Below, in pieces: positions 57,414-64,000 of a DNA stretch of 64,000 bases (its first letter is position 1; every line of letters starts with the position of its first letter). The notes under the pieces were generated by a model. The model made no database searches, had not been told where the DNA came from, and saw only the letters and a list, made by a program, of their open reading frames with translations. This stretch comes from Gemmatimonadaceae bacterium (GTDB lineage Bacteria > Gemmatimonadota > Gemmatimonadetes > Gemmatimonadales > Gemmatimonadaceae). The translations under genes were made by a program, and so were the position numbers. Location of the stretch: the NCBI GenBank assembly GCA_035606695.1, contig DATNEW010000020.1, positions 62,001 through 126,000 on the forward strand, written 5' to 3'.

Positions 57414-57991
57414 GACTCCAACTCCGGGGCCAGATCGCTGAGCGTCGCGCGAAGTTGCGCGCGCGCCTGAGAGAGCCGGCTCTTGCAGGTTCCTTCCGCC
57501 ACGCCGAGCACTGCCGCGATCTCGGTGTGGGTATAGCCTTCGATGTCGTGCATGATCACAGTGGTTCGATAGATCTCAGGTAGGTCTTCGATCGCGCGAT
57601 GCAGGCGCTCGCGCAGGACGGGGTCGACTCCCGCGCTGTCTGAGCTGAACGGATGCACGTCCTCGAGGTCCGTTTCCCGTTCCCTGAACCGCTTCACCTT
57701 GCGCATCGCGTTGGCCACCACGGTGACGGTGATGCGATGCAGCCAGGTGGAGAGCGCCGAGTCGCCGCGGAACTTCGCGAGCTGCCCGAACGCCCGGACG
57801 AACGTGTCCTGCGTGAACTCACGCGCCAGATCGGCGTCTCCGGTCAACCGAAAGGCAAGACGATAGACCCGGGGCGAGTGCGCGTCGTAGAGCTCGCGCG
57901 CCGCAATCCGGTCTCCGGCAAGGACCCGAGCGATCAGATCGGGTTCGCTCACCCGGTAGGCTGAGTGGAGGGCAACGACTGATTTGGTCAC
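57410..57991 (-). CDS. ECF RNA polymerase sigma factor
   Basis: About 193 residues from GTG 57991. Region 2 is complete (RELYDAHSPRVYRLAFRLTG, then ADLAREFTQDTFVRAF and RGDSALSTWLHRITVTVV), and region 4 has DLPEIYRTTVIMHDIEGYTHTEIAAVLGVAEGTCKSRL, the helix-turn-helix that reads the -35 box. A longer form from 58057 would begin upstream of the predicted promoter, so it is rejected; GTG 57952 is a shorter alternative. The stop overlaps the anti-sigma gene by ATGA. With the divergent promoters next to it, autoregulation is likely. Confidence 0.92.
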   Translation of the reverse strand: MTKSVVALHSAYRVSEPDLIARVLAGDRIAARELYDAHSPRVYRLAFRLTGDADLAREFTQDTFVRAFGQLAKFRGDSALSTWLHRITVTVVANAMRKVKRFRERETDLEDVHPFSSDSAGVDPVLRERLHRAIEDLPEIYRTTVIMHDIEGYTHTEIAAVLGVAEGTCKSRLSQARAQLRATLSDLAPELES

Positions 57992-58001
57992 GTGTTGCCT
58001 G

Positions 58002-58029
58002 GTTAGATGCAGGTGGGCTGAAAAGGGTT
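58002..58029 (-). promoter_or_regulatory. ECF-like promoter of the sigma operon
   Basis: On the minus strand, AACC (58029-58026), 18 bases, then TCTAAC (58007-58002). AAC-type -35 and TCTAA -10 boxes are typical of ECF sigma factors. The start site would be near 57995, 4 bases before the GTG at 57991, giving a nearly leaderless message. Confidence 0.6.
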
Positions 58030-58045
58030 CGATGCCCACCAAAGC

Positions 58046-58073
58046 AACCTTTTTCACAGATCAGCCATCTAAC
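58046..58073 (+). promoter_or_regulatory. ECF-like promoter of PadR-ADOP pair 2
   Basis: AACC (58046-58049), 18 bases, TCTAAC (58068-58073): same boxes and same spacing as the divergent promoter of the sigma operon. The downstream bases after AACC are also alike (CTTTTCA against TTTTTCA). Transcription would start near 58080, inside the next palindrome. Confidence 0.6.
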
Positions 58074-58096
58074 TCCCCGGAACCCTTCCGGGGAGT
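58072..58096 (+). promoter_or_regulatory. 11-bp perfect hairpin/operator containing the PadR ribosome-binding site
   Basis: ACTCCCCGGAA (58072-58082) and TTCCGGGGAGT (58086-58096) are perfect complements around CCC. GGGGAG in the 3' arm is the ribosome-binding site for the TTG start at 58100. It could be the PadR operator, an RNA hairpin hiding the ribosome-binding site, or both. Confidence 0.65.
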
Positions 58097-58099
58097 CAA

Positions 58100-58447
58100 T
58101 TGCCCAATCTCGAACTGCTCCAGGGTACGCTCGACACCCTGGTCCTCAAAACGTTGTCCTGGGGACCGCGCCACGGCTATGCCGTCGCCCGATGGATCAA
58201 GGACACGAGCGACGGGACCATCCAGGTCGAGGACCGGGCGCTCTACGTCGCCCTCCATCGCCTCGAGGAGCGCGGCTGGATCACGGCCTCCTGGGGCCTC
58301 TCCGAGAACAACCGCAAGGCGAAGTACTACGAGCTCACGGCCGCCGGGCGAAAGCAGTTGGCGCACAAGACCGCCGACTTCACGGCCTACGCCACGGCCA
58401 TGTTCAAGATTCTCAAAGTCGTTAATGAGCCGGAGCATCCACGATGA
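58100..58447 (+). CDS. PadR-family transcriptional regulator
   Basis: 115 residues from a TTG at 58100, chosen because GGGGAG lies 5 bases upstream and because the sequence starts PNLELLQGTLDTLVLKTLSWGPRHGYAVARWI exactly as in its relative at 48126. The winged-helix core (VEDRALYVALHRLEERGWITASWGLSENNRKAKYYELT) is complete. It overlaps the ADOP permease gene by ATGA and probably represses it. The 5' hairpin and ECF promoter suggest two levels of control. Confidence 0.9.
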   Translation: MPNLELLQGTLDTLVLKTLSWGPRHGYAVARWIKDTSDGTIQVEDRALYVALHRLEERGWITASWGLSENNRKAKYYELTAAGRKQLAHKTADFTAYATAMFKILKVVNEPEHPR

Positions 58448-61110
58448 GCGACCGGAACCATCAACCGCGCAAGCTGTTCCACATCGACTCGACTCGTCAT
58501 TCCGTTCGCACCGAGATCGACGACGAGATGCGCTTCCATCTCGATGCACGTACGGACGAGCTCGTGCGCGCGGGATATTCGGCCGCCGACGCCCGGCGAC
58601 TCGCCTTGGACGAATACGGCGACGTCACCGCCGCGCGTGCCGAGCTCGCCGAGATCGACCGGCGGCGAGTCGGACGCGTGGCGATCCGCGAGTGGCTCGC
58701 GTCGTGGACGCAGGACGTTCGCTTCGCATTCCGCGGTCTGCGCGCGCGGCCGGCATTCAGCGCGACCGTGATCCTCACGATCGCGCTCGGCATTGGCGTC
58801 AACGTCGCGATCTTCAGCGTCGTCGACTCCGTGTTGCTTAAACCGTTGCCGTTCGCCGAACCCGACCGGCTCGTGCACTTGTGGGAGACGTATCACTCGG
58901 CCGTCGACAATCGATCGGAAGCGTCGTATCCCGACTACCTCGATTGGCGCGCGCGAAACAAGACGTTCATCGACATGGCCGGCTACCAGGGCGGTGGGTT
59001 CCTGCTCGGCGGTGCGCATCCGGCGACGATCGGCGGCGCGAAAGCCACCGCCAACTTCTTCGACGTGCTCGGCGTGCATGCCGCGCTCGGTCGCAACTTC
59101 ATCGCGGGCGAAGACGCCGTTGGCGCGCCGAAGGTGGCGATGCTGAGCTACGGCTTCTGGCAAACCCGGTTCGCCGGCAGCACGAACGTCGTTGGCCAAT
59201 CCATCGTACTCGATGGAACGCCACGAACCATTGTCGGCGTCCTGCCGCGGAATTTCGTCTTCGCGCGGCAGAGCGCGGCCAACGTCTGGATTCCGATCGA
59301 CCGCGGGCAATCCGCACGCGAGCAACGCGGCAATCACTGGTTGAACGTCGTGGCGCGCCTCGAGCCGGGTGCAACCGTGGCGCTCGCGGATGCCGACATG
59401 AACGACATCATGCGCGATCTCGCGCGTGAGAATCCTCGATCGAACGCCGAGCGAACCGCTCAAGTCAGACCGTTGCGCGACGAGTTGGTGGGATCGGTTC
59501 GACCGATCCTGCTGTTGTTGTACGGCGCCGTGCTCGTGGTGCTGCTCATCGCGTGCGTCAACGTGGCGAATCTGTTGCTCATTCGCGGCGCGGACCGGCA
59601 GCGGGAAATGGCAGTTCGCGTCGCACTCGGCGCCGGCAAGACGCGTCTCGTTCGCCAACTTCTTACCGAAAGCATCGTCCTTGCGCTGTGCGGCGGCGTG
59701 CTCGCGATCGCCGTGGCGAAGCTCGTGGTCGAGGCGTTGCTGAGTCTTTTGCCGGCAACTCCAATTCGCGGGCTGCCGCCGCTGTCATCCGTGGGCATCG
59801 ATGGGCGAGTCGTCGCGTACGCGATGCTCGTGTCGCTCGCGGCGGGCGTTGGCTTCGGCGTCGCTCCCGCGCTTGGGATGATTCGGCCGCGACTTCACGA
59901 TGCGCTCAAGCAGGGAAGCCGCGGCGCCAGTGCTGCCGCAAGTCGTTTGCGCGATGCATTGGTCGTTGGTGAGATCGCACTCACGGTCGTACTGCTGTCC
60001 GGCGCGCTGCTCTTCGGCCGCAGCATGGTCCGGCTGCTCGCGATCGATCCGGGCTTCCGTACCGACCGTTTGCTCACGACGACGGTCGTGTTTCCAGCGA
60101 GTCGATATTCCACGACTCAATCGCAGATCGGCGCGATGCGCCGCTTCGAGAATGGTGTGCGCGAAATTCCGGGCGTCGAGGGTGTCGGTCTCGTGTCCAA
60201 GCTGCCGCTCGACTTCGGCAACTCGCTCGGCTTCCTGATCGCGGGGCAACCGCAGACCGCGCCGGGAAAGTTCTTGAGCGCGAGTTATCGCGCGACGACG
60301 CCCGACTACTTTCGCGTCGCGGGCATTCGCTTCATCGATGGCGCGGTGTATCGCGCGGTGAACGACACGACGCAGCCGCTCATGGCGATCGTGAATCACG
60401 CGCTCGCGGCGGCGTACTTCGGCGGCCGAAGCATGGTCGGCCAGCGCATCATCCTCGGCACGGATACAGGAACCGTGGTTGGTGAAGTCAACGACGTGCC
60501 GATCGGCAACATCGAGGACAAGATTCCGCCGACGATGTACCTGGAGTTCGGGAGCATTTCTCAGGCGGGCATGGCCGCGGTCATACGCACGTCGGCCGAC
60601 GCGAGCCAGATCGAGCGGTCGTTGCGCCGCGCGCTCGCCTCGATCGACGCCGATGCCGCGTTCACGCCCGTGCGGCCGATGGACGATTTGATCACCGAAT
60701 CACCGTCGGTGTTCATGCGTCGCTTTCCACTCTATCTCATCGGCACGTTCGCGCTCGCGGCGTTGCTGCTCAGCATTGTCGGCATCTACGGCGTCGTCAG
60801 CTACTCGGTCGCTCAGCGCACGCGCGAGATGGGCATTCGCATGGCGCTCGGCGCGCAGCCGGGGAGTCTCGTGGCGCTGGTTCTGCGGCACGGGGCATTC
60901 ATGGCGGCGGCGGGCGTCGCGCTCGGCACAGTCGCGGCGCTTCTCGCGGGACGATTTGCCCAGCAGCTCTTGTATGGTGTGACGACGCGCGATCCGGTCA
61001 CGTACCTCGGCGTCGGCGCGGTGCTGACGGTGGTCGCACTCGGCGCGACCATCTTGCCCGCGCGCCGAGCGACGAAGGTCGATCCGTCGCTCGCGCTGCG
61101 GGCGGAGTAG
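58444..61110 (+). CDS. ADOP-type orphan ABC permease (duplicated MacB/FtsX)
   Basis: 888 residues. The cytoplasmic prefix (TRHSVRTEIDDEMRFHLDARTDELVRAGYS; ALDEYGDVTAARAEL) is followed by a first helix (FSATVILTIALGIGVNVAIFSVVDSVLLKPLPF), MacB_PCD, FtsX, then a repeat of the pair, with eight helices in all. FtsX blocks read ADRQREMAVRVALGAGKTRLVRQL and AQRTREMGIRMALGAQPGSLVAL, showing the duplication. No ATPase is adjacent. Translation is coupled to PadR by the ATGA overlap. Confidence 0.92.
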   Translation: MSDRNHQPRKLFHIDSTRHSVRTEIDDEMRFHLDARTDELVRAGYSAADARRLALDEYGDVTAARAELAEIDRRRVGRVAIREWLASWTQDVRFAFRGLRARPAFSATVILTIALGIGVNVAIFSVVDSVLLKPLPFAEPDRLVHLWETYHSAVDNRSEASYPDYLDWRARNKTFIDMAGYQGGGFLLGGAHPATIGGAKATANFFDVLGVHAALGRNFIAGEDAVGAPKVAMLSYGFWQTRFAGSTNVVGQSIVLDGTPRTIVGVLPRNFVFARQSAANVWIPIDRGQSAREQRGNHWLNVVARLEPGATVALADADMNDIMRDLARENPRSNAERTAQVRPLRDELVGSVRPILLLLYGAVLVVLLIACVNVANLLLIRGADRQREMAVRVALGAGKTRLVRQLLTESIVLALCGGVLAIAVAKLVVEALLSLLPATPIRGLPPLSSVGIDGRVVAYAMLVSLAAGVGFGVAPALGMIRPRLHDALKQGSRGASAAASRLRDALVVGEIALTVVLLSGALLFGRSMVRLLAIDPGFRTDRLLTTTVVFPASRYSTTQSQIGAMRRFENGVREIPGVEGVGLVSKLPLDFGNSLGFLIAGQPQTAPGKFLSASYRATTPDYFRVAGIRFIDGAVYRAVNDTTQPLMAIVNHALAAAYFGGRSMVGQRIILGTDTGTVVGEVNDVPIGNIEDKIPPTMYLEFGSISQAGMAAVIRTSADASQIERSLRRALASIDADAAFTPVRPMDDLITESPSVFMRRFPLYLIGTFALAALLLSIVGIYGVVSYSVAQRTREMGIRMALGAQPGSLVALVLRHGAFMAAAGVALGTVAALLAGRFAQQLLYGVTTRDPVTYLGVGAVLTVVALGATILPARRATKVDPSLALRAE

Positions 61111-61146
61111 TGTTGGCTTCAACGCGACGGGCGAGGCACGAATCGG

Positions 61147-61860
61147 CTAGGTACGGTTCAGCCGCCGGAGTGCCACCACGCTCGTTCCGATCGCCCACAC
61201 GAGATACAACGTACCGCTCGCATATTGCACGACGGCGGCCGCGGGCGAGTACCACTCCAGCGCAACGGGGAGCGACAAGGCGCCCGCCGCCAGCGCGAGA
61301 TTCGCCAGCCATCTCGGCCACTCGCTGTGGCGCATCGCCCGGCCGATCATCAGCATGCCGATGCCCAGCGAAAGATTGTACATCGAGTCGATCGCGACAC
61401 CGAGCCCAATGAACGCGACCGCCACAGACTTCATCGCGGGGTCGGCGAGCGCCGGCGCTACGGTATGCCCCAAGGCAACCATCGTGAGACCGCCGACCAC
61501 ATTGGCCGTGACGCCGACCGTGATGATCCAGGCACCCACGGTCGCCGGCGTGCGAACGGTTTCACCGAGCGTGCGCACCACCAGCCAGGTGAACGGGATC
61601 ACCGCCGCGAGGCCGACAGCGAACATCCAGCCGGCGATTTCTTCCGCGCGATGGTGCGCCTCGATTTGCACCAACGCTTTGTCCACGGCCGACACGTTTA
61701 ATTGGTCAGGGATGAACCCGACCGCGACGATGCCGGCGATGATGGCGACCGCCGCAAACAAGCCCGTCAGCGCGAGCATGCGCGCCGACGGCTGCGATCC
61801 AACGTGCGACGGGGGAGTGTAGCTGCCCTGCGAGATGATGCCTGTGGCCGTGTTGGTCAT
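61147..61860 (-). CDS. DUF4386-like multihelix membrane protein
   Basis: 237 residues from ATG 61860 (MTNTATGIISQGSY); the longer frame to 61926 is only a read-through of decamer repeats. Six membrane helices are evident: MLALTGLFAAVAIIAGIVAVGF, IAGWMFAVGLAAVIPFTWLVV, a third (AWIITVGVTANVVGGLTMVALG), SVAVAFIGLGVAIDSMYNLSLG, WLANLALAAGALSLPVAL and ASGTLYLVWAIGTSVVAL. The topology fits DUF4386, of unknown role. It lies on the opposite strand to the ADOP gene and is preceded by a 50-bp decamer array. Confidence 0.72.
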   Translation of the reverse strand: MTNTATGIISQGSYTPPSHVGSQPSARMLALTGLFAAVAIIAGIVAVGFIPDQLNVSAVDKALVQIEAHHRAEEIAGWMFAVGLAAVIPFTWLVVRTLGETVRTPATVGAWIITVGVTANVVGGLTMVALGHTVAPALADPAMKSVAVAFIGLGVAIDSMYNLSLGIGMLMIGRAMRHSEWPRWLANLALAAGALSLPVALEWYSPAAAVVQYASGTLYLVWAIGTSVVALRRLNRT

Positions 61861-61870
61861 GTGGGCCTCG

Positions 61871-61920
61871 TGATGACGCGTGATGACGCGTGATGACGCG
61901 AGATGACGCGAGATGACGCG
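61871..61920. repeat. Five 10-bp tandem repeats (TGATGACGCG / AGATGACGCG)
   Basis: Three TGATGACGCG and two AGATGACGCG units in a row, starting 10 bp upstream of a minus-strand start and in the gap to a divergent permease gene. The 10-bp period matches one DNA turn, so repeated binding sites on one DNA face are possible. Confidence 0.85.
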
Positions 61921-62039
61921 TGGCATTGCTGCAACGGCGGGTACCGCCGACGAACATCGCGCCTATTACGTCGGGCGCAAGCCAATTGGATGCAGCGGCG
62001 AGTTGACCCCGCCGCCCGCCCGGCGTATGCTGCGCGCCA

Positions 62040-63386
62040 ATGACCGCATCCGCCGAGGAGACGCCGCTGGGCGCTGGACCAACGCTGGCGCGACGTCTGG
62101 GTTTGTTCGACGCGACGATGATCGTGATGGGCGGCATCATCGGCGCCGGCATCTTCGTCAACCCCAGCGTCGTCGCGCGGCAGGTGCACACGCCCGGCCT
62201 CGTCCTCGGCGCATGGATCATTGGCGGTGCGATCGCCTTGATCGGCGCGTTCGTGTATGCCGAGCTGGCGGCATTGCGCCCGCGCGTGGGCGGGCAGTAC
62301 GCGTATCTGCGCGACGCATATCATCCCATCGTCGCCTTCCTATATGGTTGGACGTTGCTGCTGGTCGTGCAGACGGGCGGCATGGCCGGCGCCGCGATCA
62401 TTTTCGGCCGCTATTTTCGCGATCTCACCGGCCTGGGCGTGCCCGAGCAAGTCCTGGCCGCATCCACGCTGGGCATTCTGACGATCATCAACTGCGTTGG
62501 TGTGCGCGCGGGCAGCAACGTGCAGAGCGCGCTCATGCTGACCAAGCTCGCGGCGATCGGCATATTGATCGTCGTCGGGTTGTTTGGTGTGACGCACCCG
62601 GTGACGACGACACGCGCGACCGCGAACGCGGGTGACTCGGGCGGCGCGATCGGTCTCGCTACCGCGATGGTACCGGTGCTGTTCGCGTACGGCGGGTGGC
62701 AAACGGCCAGCTTCGTAAGCGGCGAGATGCGCGATCCACGCCGCGATCTGCCGCGCGGGCTGTTGATCGGGGTCATCGCCGTGATCGTGCTTTACTTGAG
62801 CGTCACGTGGGTCTGCCTGAACGTGCTCGGCGTAGACGGGCTGGCGAGCACGAAGACGCCGGCGTCCGACGTGATGCGGATGGCGCTCGGCGAACGCGGC
62901 GCGCGCGTCCTCGCGCTGGGCATCGCGATCTCGACGGTTGGGTTTCTCAGCCAGAGCATTCTGACCGCGCCGCGGGTCTACTACGCGATGGCCCGCGACG
63001 GCGTTTTCTTTAAGGTCGTCGGCACACTCGGCGAGCGGTCGCGCGTGCCTGTCGTTGCGATCGTACTGCAGGGCGTGTGGGCGGCGGCCATTGCGCTGAC
63101 GGGCAAGTACGATCAGATCCTGAATTACGTCGTGGCGATCGACGTCTTGTTCTTCGGGCTCACCGGTGCGTCGCTTATTGTGTTTCGGGCGCGCGAGGGA
63201 CCGCCGCGCGACGCGGTGCGCGTTCCGCTGCATCCGGTGACGACCGGGTTGTTCGTGCTCGCGTGCTGGGCGATCTCCGTGACGACTGTGCTGCACGATC
63301 CGGCCAACGCCGGAATTGGCGTCGGCATTCTCTTGATTGGAGTTTTGGTATACCAGTTCTGGAAAACGCGGCCTTCGGCGGCATGA
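62040..63386 (+). CDS. APC-superfamily amino acid permease
   Basis: 448 residues, 12 predicted helices. The first helix holds the substrate-binding motif MIVMGGIIGAGIFVNP, the standard GxxxGxGIF of APC transporters; the stretch FVYAELAALRPRVGGQYAYL is the conserved loop after helix 2. It carries amino acids or related cations by proton coupling. The last helix (AGIGVGILLIGVLVYQFW) ends just before a stop that overlaps the next gene by ATGA. The substrate is not predictable. Confidence 0.9.
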   Translation: MTASAEETPLGAGPTLARRLGLFDATMIVMGGIIGAGIFVNPSVVARQVHTPGLVLGAWIIGGAIALIGAFVYAELAALRPRVGGQYAYLRDAYHPIVAFLYGWTLLLVVQTGGMAGAAIIFGRYFRDLTGLGVPEQVLAASTLGILTIINCVGVRAGSNVQSALMLTKLAAIGILIVVGLFGVTHPVTTTRATANAGDSGGAIGLATAMVPVLFAYGGWQTASFVSGEMRDPRRDLPRGLLIGVIAVIVLYLSVTWVCLNVLGVDGLASTKTPASDVMRMALGERGARVLALGIAISTVGFLSQSILTAPRVYYAMARDGVFFKVVGTLGERSRVPVVAIVLQGVWAAAIALTGKYDQILNYVVAIDVLFFGLTGASLIVFRAREGPPRDAVRVPLHPVTTGLFVLACWAISVTTVLHDPANAGIGVGILLIGVLVYQFWKTRPSAA

Positions 63387-63964
63387 GTGCGACGTCGGCG
63401 AGAGCCGGCGTCCGCCGGCGCGTCTTCAGGTTTTCGGCCGTCGCGGCGTTTGCTGCCACCGCGTGCGAGAGCGGCGACACGAACTTTGTTCGCGGACACG
63501 GCCTCACGGTCGACACCCTCGCGGCGGCGGATCAGGCTCGCGTATACGAGGCGGCGGCGCGCGGCTCGTTCGACGTGGACAATACCTCGCTGCTCCTCGA
63601 TCGCCGGTTGCTGCCGCGCGAAACGGGACTCGCCGAAGCGGGTCGCGTGCCCGACGCCGTGGTGGCCGAGCTGCGGCGTCGCGGCACGATCAAGGGTACG
63701 TGCGAGCCGCCACTCACCGGAACGCGCGGCGCTCCGCGTTGCGCGGCCCAGTATCCCGGTTATGTCGTTCGCTACTCGCCGGTGTTCGCGATCGTACGAG
63801 ACTCTGTTCAGGTGTATCTCTACGCACAGAAGTACGACACCCCGGCGTCGGGCCATGCCGAGTCGTTGCGCTTCGAGCGCGCCTACCAAGTCGTGCGGCA
63901 CGGCGGCGAGTGGCGGGCGGCGCGCGAAGGACACGTTCCGAAAGACGTGCGCGGCGAGCGTTAG
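63383..63964 (+). CDS. Small putative lipoprotein of unknown function
   Basis: 193 residues from ATG 63383, overlapping the permease stop by ATGA. The N-terminus (RRRVFRFSAVAAFAATAC, Cys28) looks like a weak lipoprotein signal (Ala at -3). The mature part has two further Cys (IKGTCEPPLTGTRGAPRCAAQYPG) that could form a disulfide, then a beta-rich C-terminus (YVVRYSPVFAIVRDSVQVYLYAQKY). I recognise no family. The remaining 36 bp of the window show nothing. Confidence 0.68.
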   Translation: MSATSARAGVRRRVFRFSAVAAFAATACESGDTNFVRGHGLTVDTLAAADQARVYEAAARGSFDVDNTSLLLDRRLLPRETGLAEAGRVPDAVVAELRRRGTIKGTCEPPLTGTRGAPRCAAQYPGYVVRYSPVFAIVRDSVQVYLYAQKYDTPASGHAESLRFERAYQVVRHGGEWRAAREGHVPKDVRGER

Positions 63965-64000
63965 GAGATCGCGAATGCTTGACCACGCACCGTCATTGTC

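Noticed and set aside
58021..58049. Further stem GGTGGGC/GCCCACC (58012-58018 with 58034-58040) as a riboswitch
   Set aside because: The pairing overlaps both predicted -35 regions, and no known ligand-binding motif is visible. It may be an operator but was not called separately.
1..64000. tRNA, rRNA, phage, integron or toxin-antitoxin genes
   Set aside because: None of their sequence landmarks could be found on either strand by reading.

Overview
The window is GC-rich chromosomal DNA from a diderm (Gram-negative-type) soil-like bacterium. TolC, RND pumps, lipoproteins and a type II secretion system (T2SS) show the outer membrane. Several features together point to Gemmatimonadota, with Acidobacteriota second: PadR genes paired with very large 'ADOP' orphan ABC permeases, a Ser/Thr kinase with a GGGG nucleotide loop and a TPR-like C-terminal half, a sortilin/VPS10-like Asp-box protein, and secreted HEAT proteins. 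The taxonomic call is inference. I see no phage, plasmid, transposase, CRISPR, rRNA or tRNA genes. Coding density is very high, many neighbours overlap by ATGA, and no gap exceeds 300 bp.

Layout. 1-3.4 kb (minus): the start of a small-membrane-anchored protein cut by the window edge, a PAP2 phosphatase and an FUSC-type transporter. 3.5-10.7 kb (plus): an efflux operon with a MacA-like adaptor, TolC, a second adaptor and an RND pump. 10.7-12.8 kb: a coupled group of small genes (unknown, DUF3565, DUF2071, MOSC). 12.8-15.3 kb: a lipoprotein with Ig-like repeats and a leishmanolysin-type metalloprotease domain. 15.5-25.8 kb: a T2SS operon in the order gspG-F-H-I-J-K-L-M-C-D-E, without a prepilin peptidase. 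25.8-28.3 kb (minus): two MacB-like permeases with no ATPase. 28.4-36.1 kb: D-aminoacylase-like amidohydrolase, class V aminotransferase, two small minus-strand proteins, an AspA/AstE-like deacylase, a dicarboxylate-type symporter, a DUF486 protein and a secreted phosphoesterase. 36.2-45.4 kb: VPS10/Asp-box protein, zinc-type alcohol dehydrogenase, an unrecognised zinc-ribbon protein and the Ser/Thr kinase. 45.6-48.0 kb: a PQQ alcohol dehydrogenase with a lanthanide-type active-site aspartate, and its cytochrome c. 48.0-51.2 kb: PadR-ADOP pair 1. 51.4-53.5 kb: a diguanylate cyclase and a YIP1 protein. 53.6-58.0 kb (minus): ECF sigma, putative anti-sigma and two HEAT-repeat proteins, ending in a clear intrinsic terminator. 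58.1-61.1 kb: PadR-ADOP pair 2, divergent from the sigma operon. 61.1-64 kb: a DUF4386-like membrane protein, an APC amino-acid permease and a small putative lipoprotein.

Most notable. (i) Between the ECF sigma gene and PadR-ADOP 2 are two divergent ECF-like promoters with the same layout (AACC-N18-TCTAAC), followed by an 11-bp perfect hairpin that contains the PadR ribosome-binding site. (ii) A 95-bp palindromic element supplies residues 11-42 of an efflux lipoprotein, including part of its signal peptide; another full copy and solitary arms lie elsewhere. (iii) 7/8-bp GGGCG-core arrays sit directly after stop codons and, inverted, directly before start codons. (iv) A symporter has its first membrane helix upstream of any canonical start codon. 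I found no wholly new defence or mobile system; the strongest new signals are regulatory and repeat-derived.
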